Positions 1 to 4,813 of a DNA stretch of 6,685 nt are shown one piece after another; position 1 is the first letter of the stretch; each line of letters opens with the position of its first letter. The stretch lies in assembly GCA_934667865.1 (NCBI GenBank), contig CAKUMR010000067.1:1-6685 (forward strand). The letters are read 5' to 3'. The translations under genes and the position numbers were made by a program. The notes under the pieces were generated by a model. The model saw only the letters and a program-made list of their open reading frames with translations, did no database searches and was not told where the DNA came from. The DNA comes from an uncultured Oscillospiraceae bacterium (GTDB lineage: Bacteria > Bacillota_A > Clostridia > Oscillospirales > Oscillospiraceae).

Positions 1-227
1 ACGTCAGCCTGCACGCCGTACATAAGGTCAAGTACCGCTTTTCCTACAATGACCGCCGCTTTGAGATCGACGTGTATCCCTTCTCCAAGGAGCGCGCCAT
101 CATGCGCGCGGCGCTGCCCGCTTCGGACGGCACAGTCGACGCGCCTCCGGAGATCCACATTCTCCGCGAGGTCACGAACGACCCCGCCTACCGCAATACC
201 CAGCTTGCAAGAAATCAGAAACTGTAA
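1..227 (+). CDS. CYTH-domain protein, C-terminal fragment (5' end outside window)
   Basis: This open frame enters from the left edge; bases 1-2 are a partial codon, 74 codons follow, and it stops at TAA 225-227. The fragment resembles the C-terminal part of CYTH / triphosphate-tunnel domains. Residues 8-27 pair a basic strand (KVKYRF) with FEIDVYPF, a hydrophobic strand follows (RAIMRAAL, 31-38), then PPEIHILREVTNDPAYRN (48-65), which matches the family's 'P..I.VI.EVTgD..Y.N' ending. Known CYTH proteins bind or hydrolyse inorganic or organic triphosphates with divalent metal. In Clostridia this domain is often the C-terminal half of a P-loop ATPase, but no ATPase part is visible here, so the full architecture is unknown. 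The usual acidic E-x-E of the IMEIEL-like strand reads R-A-A here. The gene ends at a hairpin terminator and converges on the EamA gene. I am fairly sure of the fold and unsure of the activity. Confidence 0.6.
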   Translation, partial: VSLHAVHKVKYRFSYNDRRFEIDVYPFSKERAIMRAALPASDGTVDAPPEIHILREVTNDPAYRNTQLARNQKL

Positions 228-231
228 AACA

Positions 232-268
232 CGATCGCCGCGGGAAACCCGCGGCGATCGATTGTTTT
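232..268. terminator. Bidirectional intrinsic terminator between convergent genes
   Basis: Arms 232-244 (CGATCGCCGCGGG) and 248-260 are perfect reverse complements of 13 bp around an AAA loop. On the plus strand the stem is followed by ATTGTTTTAT, a short U-rich tail. On the minus strand it is followed by TGTTTTAC. It starts 4 nt after the CYTH stop codon and lies 6 nt beyond the EamA stop codon, so one hairpin can end both transcripts. Neither T-run is perfect, but the stem is very GC-rich. Confidence 0.85.
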
Positions 269-1130
269 ATGCCGTTTTTCTTCGTCCCGGCAGCTCCGCC
301 AGCACGATGGCCGCGAGCATCAGGCCGCAGCCGAGAAGCTCCCGCGCGCTCAGGCGCTCGTGCAGCAGCAGTGCGCCGAACACGGCGGCAAAAAAGGATT
401 CCAGACTCAGAAGGAGCGACACCAAGACCGGATTGCCGTCCCGCTGCGCCAGCGTTTGCAGCGTGTAGCCCACGCAGCTGGACAGCACCGCGATATAGGC
501 AAGCGGCCACAAGCAGGAGAGCACCGCCGCGCCCGTAATGGTCTCTCTGCCGAGGAAGAGCGCCGAAAGCAGCGCTGCCGTCAGAAACTGTCCGCAGGAC
601 AGGACAAGGCCGTCCACCCTTTGGACAAAATGATCCACCGCAAGGATCTGCACCGCAAAAAGCGCGGCGCAGGCCAGCAGCCACAGGTCGGACGGCGCGA
701 CGGAAAAGCCGCCGGAAATGCACAGGAAGTACATCCCCGCCACCGCGACCGCGACCGCAAGCCAGATGCGAGGCGCGGGCTTTTTCTTTGTAAAAATGCC
801 CGCCAATGGTACCAGCACGATATAAAGCGCGGTGATAAACCCGGCCTTACCCGCCGAAGCACCCGCCGCCAGTCCATACTGCTGGGCATTGGATGCGGCA
901 AACAGCGCCGCGCCGCTGAGCAGGCTGCCGAGCACGATGTCGCGCAGAGCGCCGCCCTTTCTTCGCAGCAGGCACACAGGAAGAAGCACCAGAAATGCGA
1001 TAAAAAACCGCAGGGCGCTGATCGTGAATGGGCCGAGGTATTCCGAGCAGACGCTCTGCGCGGAAAACGCAGCGCCCCAGATCATCGCTGTCAGAAGCGG
1101 AAGAAGGGTCTGCCGGAGATTGCGTTTCAT
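267..1130 (-). CDS. EamA-family (DMT superfamily) transporter, 10 TM helices
   Basis: This 287-residue inner-membrane protein is made of two EamA repeats of about 140 residues, the standard length and layout for drug/metabolite transporters. Hydrophobic segments lie near residues 9-26, 34-55, 64-82, 95-113, 121-138, 147-164, 174-194, 203-222, 231-254 and 262-280. Repeat 1 has the typical W-G-A-A-F (18-22) and an Arg-Phe (41-42) in helix 2. Repeat 2 ends with the family pattern SLESFFAAVFGALLLHERLS (242-261), followed by a final GCGLMLAAIVLAE-type helix. Basic loops such as RRK (56-58) and TKKK (114-117) fit positive-inside topology. The ATG start has a GGGGGAGA ribosome site (1141-1148) 10 nt upstream. 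The gene lies 24 nt downstream of the aminotransferase and is very probably cotranscribed with it. Family members export amino acids or other metabolites; the substrate here is unknown. Export of an amino acid handled by the neighbouring enzyme is only inference. Confidence 0.9.
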   Translation of the reverse strand: MKRNLRQTLLPLLTAMIWGAAFSAQSVCSEYLGPFTISALRFFIAFLVLLPVCLLRRKGGALRDIVLGSLLSGAALFAASNAQQYGLAAGASAGKAGFITALYIVLVPLAGIFTKKKPAPRIWLAVAVAVAGMYFLCISGGFSVAPSDLWLLACAALFAVQILAVDHFVQRVDGLVLSCGQFLTAALLSALFLGRETITGAAVLSCLWPLAYIAVLSSCVGYTLQTLAQRDGNPVLVSLLLSLESFFAAVFGALLLHERLSARELLGCGLMLAAIVLAELPGRRKTA

Positions 1131-1154
1131 ATTCTCTCTTTCTCCCCCGGTACA

Positions 1155-2432
1155 TTATGCCTCGTCCAGCTTTTCCAGCGCGGCGATGCGAATGCACAGG
1201 CAGAAGATCTCCATCGCCTGCTTCAGCTCCTCCACCGGCGGCAGCGAGGGCGCGATGCGGATATTGCTGTCCTGCGGATCGCGGCCGTAGGGATAGGTCG
1301 CGCCGGCGCCCGTCATGGTCACGCCCGCCTCCCTGCACAGTGCAAGCGCACGCTTCGCCGTGCCGGGCATGGCATAGAAGGAAATGAAGTAGCCGCCCTG
1401 CGGCCGCGTCCAGCGCGCGATTTCAAGCGGCGCGATCTCGCGGTCCAGCGAATCCAGAACTGCGGTGAACTTCGGCGCAAGGAGCGCTGCGTGCTTCTGC
1501 ATCAGCGCCAGCGTGTGCGCCCTGTCCTGAAGATAACGCACGTGGCGAAGCTGGTTGACCTTGTCGTAGCTGATCGTCTGATAGGTCAGCAGCGACAGAA
1601 GATACTTCATATTCTCCTCCGAGGCGGCCATGCAGGCCACGCCCGCCCCGGGGAAGGTGATCTTGGAGGTCGAGGCAAATTCATAGACCATGTCGGCATT
1701 GCCCTGCGCACGGCAGAGCGAGAGCATATCGCGGAAGGGCACAAATTCGCCATAGATCTCGTGGATGCAATAGGCGTTATCCCACATGAGGGCAAAGTCC
1801 GGCGCGGCCGGGCGCAGCGCGGCGATGCGGTCGACCGTTTCATCGGAATAGATGATGCCGTCGGGGTTGGAGTACTTCGGCACGCACCACATGCCCTTGA
1901 CCGCCGGATCCTTGACAGCTTCTTCGACCGCGTCCATATCCGGGCCGCTTTCCGTCATGGGGATGCAGATCAGCTCCATGCCGAAGCTCTCGGAGATCTT
2001 GAAATGCCGGTCGTAGCCGGGCGACGGGCAGAGGAAGCGCACGACGGGCTCCTTCGCCCACGGACGCGGCGAGTGCCTCAGGCCGTGGGTGTAGGCCTTG
2101 GCGATCAGATCGTACATCAGGTTCAGGCTGGCATTGCCGCCGACGAAGATCTCCTCCGGCTTCGTGCCGAGGAGCTCCGCAAAGAGCTTTCTTGCCGAGG
2201 GCAGACCTGCCAGCTCGCCGTAGTTGCGTGCGTCGATGCCTCCGTCCATACAGTCGGAGGGGCCTGACAGGACGGTCAGCAGGTCGCTCGTCATGTCAAG
2301 CTGCGCCTTGGAGGGCTTGCCGCGCGCCATGTTCAGGCTCAGGTGCAGCGCTGCATACTCCTGCAATTTTTCCCGCAGAGCAGCCAGCTCTGCCGTGCGC
2401 TCCTGTTTCGTATACTGTGCATAGGGCTTCAT
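1155..2432 (-). CDS. PLP-dependent aminotransferase, class I subgroup Ic (aspartate aminotransferase type)
   Basis: This 425-residue cytosolic enzyme closely resembles the subgroup Ic aspartate aminotransferase family known from Corynebacterium glutamicum AspT (MocR-type aminotransferase domain). Family landmarks appear in order: NMARGKP (34-40), ARNYGEL (68-74), the cofactor-phosphate region GGNASLN (98-104), PSPGYDRHF (136-144), YSNPDG with Asn189, WDNAY with Asp218 that pairs with the PLP ring nitrogen, STSKI with Lys257 as the Schiff-base lysine, KVNQLRH (291-297), GGYFIS (346-351), and IRIAPSLPP with Arg392 for the substrate carboxylate. All catalytic residues are present and the length is normal. 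The likely reaction is amino-group exchange between aspartate or a similar amino acid and 2-oxoglutarate; specificity is unproven. The ATG is preceded by AAGGAAG (2440-2446) 7 nt upstream and a strong promoter at 2467-2495. It is the first gene of a two-gene unit with the EamA transporter. The weak codons TTA, CTA and TCA are absent over most of its length, as expected at high GC. Confidence 0.93.
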   Translation of the reverse strand: MKPYAQYTKQERTAELAALREKLQEYAALHLSLNMARGKPSKAQLDMTSDLLTVLSGPSDCMDGGIDARNYGELAGLPSARKLFAELLGTKPEEIFVGGNASLNLMYDLIAKAYTHGLRHSPRPWAKEPVVRFLCPSPGYDRHFKISESFGMELICIPMTESGPDMDAVEEAVKDPAVKGMWCVPKYSNPDGIIYSDETVDRIAALRPAAPDFALMWDNAYCIHEIYGEFVPFRDMLSLCRAQGNADMVYEFASTSKITFPGAGVACMAASEENMKYLLSLLTYQTISYDKVNQLRHVRYLQDRAHTLALMQKHAALLAPKFTAVLDSLDREIAPLEIARWTRPQGGYFISFYAMPGTAKRALALCREAGVTMTGAGATYPYGRDPQDSNIRIAPSLPPVEELKQAMEIFCLCIRIAALEKLDEA

Positions 2433-2466
2433 AACGGTTCTTCCTTTCCGGAGGTTTATTTTCTAC

Positions 2467-2495
2467 ATCTTACTCTGCGAACACCAAAATGTCAA
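2467..2495 (-). promoter_or_regulatory. Sigma-A-type promoter for the aminotransferase-EamA unit
   Basis: Read on the minus strand, the -35 box is TTGACA (2490-2495, perfect consensus), the spacer is 17 bp, and the -10 box is TAAGAT (2467-2472). The predicted start is near 2460, giving a leader of about 28 nt that contains the AAGGAAG ribosome site. The sequence upstream of the -35 box (2496-2550) is AT-rich with T-runs and could act as an UP-like element. This is prediction from consensus only. Confidence 0.8.
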
Positions 2496-2565
2496 TTCTT
2501 TTTTGTCATTCTGATAAAAACATTTGTCTTTATATGGAGGATAAAATTGATGTCCGCACCGTCGC

Positions 2566-2594
2566 TTGCATTTTCCCCCGCATCGGTGTATGAT
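2566..2594 (+). promoter_or_regulatory. Sigma-A-type promoter for mrnC-rqcH
   Basis: The -35 box is TTGCAT (2566-2571), the spacer is 17 bp, and the -10 box is TATGAT (2589-2594). The predicted start is near 2601, only about 26 nt before the TTG start of mrnC. It points away from the aminotransferase promoter, so the two -35 boxes face each other across about 70 bp. No riboswitch-like or attenuator structure fits in such a short leader. Confidence 0.65.
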
Positions 2595-2626
2595 AAGAGC
2601 GAAACAACGAGAATGGACTGATCCGA

Positions 2627-3040
2627 TTGCAGAACTATTTTGAACCGAATATGACCCCGAAGCAGATCAACGCCATGTCCGCGCTGGCGCTGGCACACAT
2701 CGGCGATGCCGTTTTTGAGCTGCTGGTGCGCAGCCGCCTGTGTCTAAACGGCGGCAGCACGAACGGAAAGCTGCACCGCGACACCGTCGCGCAGGTCTGC
2801 GCGGGCGCCCAGGCCGCGTTTGCCGGCCGAATGCTCGCGGCACTGACCGAGGAGGAGGCTGCCTACTACCGCCGCGGCCGCAATGCCCATCCCCATGGGA
2901 TTCCCAAAAATACCACGCCCTCCCAGTATGCCAAGGCGACCGGCCTGGAGGCGCTCTTCGGCGCACTGTTTCTGCTCGGCCGGATGCAGCGCGCAAACGA
3001 GCTGTTTGCCGCATTTATGGAGGTACCCGATGCCCTTTGA
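2627..3040 (+). CDS. mrnC: Mini-ribonuclease III
   Basis: This 137-residue protein is one RNase III catalytic domain without the double-stranded RNA-binding domain, the defining form of Mini-III. In Bacillus subtilis this enzyme trims both ends of 23S rRNA precursor in pre-50S particles. The signature LALAHIGDAVFELLVR (20-35) holds the catalytic Asp27 and Glu31. KLHRDT (48-53), RRGRNA (82-87), PKNT (93-96) and GLEALFGALFL with Glu108 (106-116) are also typical. The TTG at 2627 is preferred because it gives MQNYFEPN, an N-terminus I recall as typical of clostridial homologues; the in-frame stop at 2594 limits any extension. The ATG at 2651 is the alternative and has no visible ribosome site. 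The TTG site is itself weak (only GGA at 2615-2617). Transcription probably starts near 2601. The stop overlaps the start of rqcH by 11 nt, implying translational coupling. Confidence 0.92.
   Translation: MQNYFEPNMTPKQINAMSALALAHIGDAVFELLVRSRLCLNGGSTNGKLHRDTVAQVCAGAQAAFAGRMLAALTEEEAAYYRRGRNAHPHGIPKNTTPSQYAKATGLEALFGALFLLGRMQRANELFAAFMEVPDAL
3019..3023 (+). promoter_or_regulatory. Ribosome binding site that fixes the rqcH start
   Basis: GGAGG lies inside the last codons of mrnC, 6 nt before the ATG at 3030. It selects that ATG over the longer open frame that reaches back to 2883 inside mrnC. It is the strongest Shine-Dalgarno match in the plus-strand pair, much stronger than the site of mrnC itself. 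Confidence 0.85.
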
Positions 3041-4772
3041 TGCCATTTTTCTCAGCGCCGTCCGGCAGGAGCTTCTGCCGCTCACCGGCAGCCGGGTCGA
3101 TAAGATCCAGCAGCCCTCGCGCGACACCGTCCTTCTGCATCTGCGCGGCAGGGACGGCGGCGGCAGGCTGCTACTGTCGGCCAATGTCAACCGCCCGCGC
3201 ATCCATCTGACGCAGGCTTCCTTTGAAAATCCGGCGCAGCCGCCCATGTTCTGTATGCTGCTGCGCAAGCATCTGACCGGCGGCCGTCTGGCGGAGATTA
3301 CCCAGCCGCCCGCGGAGCGCAGCGTGTCCCTCGTTTTTGACTGTACCGACGAGATGGGTGTCCCCTGCCGCAAAAAGCTGATTCTGGAGCTGATGGGCCG
3401 CAATTCCAATCTGATCCTGACCGGCGCGGACGGGCGCATCCTCGACTGTCTGCGGCGCGTGGATTTTGAGATGTCCGAGCTGCGGCAGGTTCTGCCCGGC
3501 CTGTTCTATCACGATCCGCCCCGGCAGGATAAGCGCATCCCAGCCGAAACGGACACAGCCGAACTCATCTGCCTGCTGGACGCAGCCGAGTCCGGCCGCC
3601 GTCTGGATAAGTGGCTGCTGGACACCTTTGCCGGCATCTCGCCGCTGATTGCACGGGAACTGAGCTTCCGCTTCACGGGTGAAACGGACACGCCGCTGGG
3701 GGGGCTGGATGTCGCCGCGCTTGCGGCCTTCCTTGCACGGGAGTTTTCCCTGCCGGAGGGGTTTGTGCCGGTTCTGCTGCAAAAGGACGGCGAGCCGAAG
3801 GAGTTTTCCTACCGGGAGATCCTGCAATACGGCGATTATCTGGAGGAAACGCGCTGCGCCTCCTTCTCCGCGCTGCTCGACCGCTTCTACACGCAGACCG
3901 ACCGCAGCGAACGGATGCGCCAGAAATCGCAGGCGCTGCGCAAAACCGTCACGACGCTGCACGAGCGCGTCCTGCGCAAGCTGGAGCATCAGCGACAGGA
4001 GCGCGAGGCCACGCTTGACCGCGAACAGCTCCGGCGCATGGGCGACATCGTCACGGCAAATCTGCACGCCATCTCGCGCGGGCAGACGCTGCTGCGCGCG
4101 GAGAACTTTTACGAGGCCGACGCACCCATCATCGAAATCCCGCTCAAGCCCGACCTGTCCCCCCAGCAGAACGCGGCGAAATTCTACAAGGAATACGCCA
4201 AGGCAAAAACCGCCGAAAAGGTGCTCTCACAGCAGCTATTGCAGGGCGAGCAGGAGGCGGAGTATCTGGCCGCGGTGCTGGACGAGCTTTCCCGCGCGGA
4301 AAGTGAGAGCGACCTTGCCGAGATCCGGCAGGAGCTGGAAGCCGGCGGCTACGTCCGTCCCGCCGACCGCCGCAAACAGCCGAAGCTGCCCGCCTCCAGA
4401 CCGATGGAGTTCACCTCCTCCGACGGCTACCGGATTTCGGTCGGCCGGAACAACCGGCAGAACGATCAGCTTTCCATGAAAACCGCCCGCAAGGACGACC
4501 TCTGGCTGCACATCCAGAAATTCCATGGAACGCACGTCATCATCTCCTGCGCGGGTGTGCGCCCGCCCGACCGGACGGTCACGGAGGCCGCGATGCTGGC
4601 CGCCTTCTACTCGCAGGCGAAAAACGGGCAGAACGTTCCCGTGGACGTCACGCAGGTGCGCAATCTGCGCAAGCCGAATGGCGCGAAGCCCGGCATGGTC
4701 GTCTATGACCACTATCAGACGGTGATCGTCACACCGGACGCCGCGCTGCCCGATGCGCTGAAAACGAAATAA
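3030..4772 (+). CDS. rqcH: RqcH, NFACT-family ribosome quality control factor (Rqc2/NEMF homologue)
   Basis: This 580-residue protein is close to the usual length (B. subtilis RqcH/YloA is about 570). RqcH binds 50S subunits blocked by peptidyl-tRNA, recruits tRNA-Ala and, with RqcP, adds C-terminal alanine tails that mark the nascent chain for ClpXP. Older annotations call it fibronectin-binding protein (FbpA). The NFACT-N domain covers about 1-160, with DKIQQP (24-29), LLLSA (47-51), PPMFCMLLRKHL (71-82) and LMGRNSNLIL (121-130). A helix-hairpin-helix-like region (about 175-235) follows, then long charged coiled-coil helices (about 285-440, many Glu/Arg/Lys/Gln). The C-terminal NFACT-R domain (about 455-570) holds SVGRNNRQND (470-479), DDLWLHIQKFHGTHVII (489-505) and TEAAMLAAFYSQAK (518-531). 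The conserved Asp-Arg pair of NFACT-N reads Glu96-Arg97. A run of seven G (3698-3704) encodes Gly224-Gly225. The gene is coupled to mrnC and ends in a hairpin. Confidence 0.93.
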   Translation: MPFDAIFLSAVRQELLPLTGSRVDKIQQPSRDTVLLHLRGRDGGGRLLLSANVNRPRIHLTQASFENPAQPPMFCMLLRKHLTGGRLAEITQPPAERSVSLVFDCTDEMGVPCRKKLILELMGRNSNLILTGADGRILDCLRRVDFEMSELRQVLPGLFYHDPPRQDKRIPAETDTAELICLLDAAESGRRLDKWLLDTFAGISPLIARELSFRFTGETDTPLGGLDVAALAAFLAREFSLPEGFVPVLLQKDGEPKEFSYREILQYGDYLEETRCASFSALLDRFYTQTDRSERMRQKSQALRKTVTTLHERVLRKLEHQRQEREATLDREQLRRMGDIVTANLHAISRGQTLLRAENFYEADAPIIEIPLKPDLSPQQNAAKFYKEYAKAKTAEKVLSQQLLQGEQEAEYLAAVLDELSRAESESDLAEIRQELEAGGYVRPADRRKQPKLPASRPMEFTSSDGYRISVGRNNRQNDQLSMKTARKDDLWLHIQKFHGTHVIISCAGVRPPDRTVTEAAMLAAFYSQAKNGQNVPVDVTQVRNLRKPNGAKPGMVVYDHYQTVIVTPDAALPDALKTK

Positions 4773-4810
4773 CCGGCGCCGGGAATCCCCGGCGCCGGTC
4801 GTTATTTTAC
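4772..4810. terminator. Bidirectional intrinsic terminator between rqcH and the copper ATPase gene
   Basis: Arms 4772-4783 (ACCGGCGCCGGG) and 4788-4799 are perfect 12-bp reverse complements around an AATC loop. The first stem base is the last base of the rqcH TAA stop. On the plus strand CGTTATTTTA follows. On the minus strand TATTTCGTTTT follows, so it can also end the convergent ATPase transcript, whose stop codon lies 14 nt away. The T-tracts are interrupted, so strength is uncertain. Confidence 0.85.
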
Positions 4811-4813
4811 GGA

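Noticed and set aside
1131..1154. A separate promoter for the EamA gene.
   Set aside because: The 24-nt gap holds only a ribosome site (GGGGGAGA), and I saw no convincing -35/-10 pair in it.
360..2267. A 635-codon open frame on the plus strand, antisense to the aminotransferase and EamA genes.
   Set aside because: It is in exact codon register with both minus-strand genes, so its stops would need TTA, CTA or TCA codons in them, which this GC-rich genome avoids. The product is Arg/Gln/His-rich with no domain, while both minus-strand genes have clear family motifs.
2534..2593. A 19-codon frame (starting MEDKIDV) in the divergent region.
   Set aside because: It has no ribosome site ahead of its ATG, overlaps the better-placed 23-codon frame and the mrnC promoter, and resembles nothing I recognise.
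2883..3029. A possible 49-codon N-terminal extension of RqcH into mrnC.
   Set aside because: It has no ribosome site, overlaps the Mini-III catalytic region, and RqcH homologues begin at the MPFDAIFLSA-type start at 3030, which has GGAGG 6 nt upstream.
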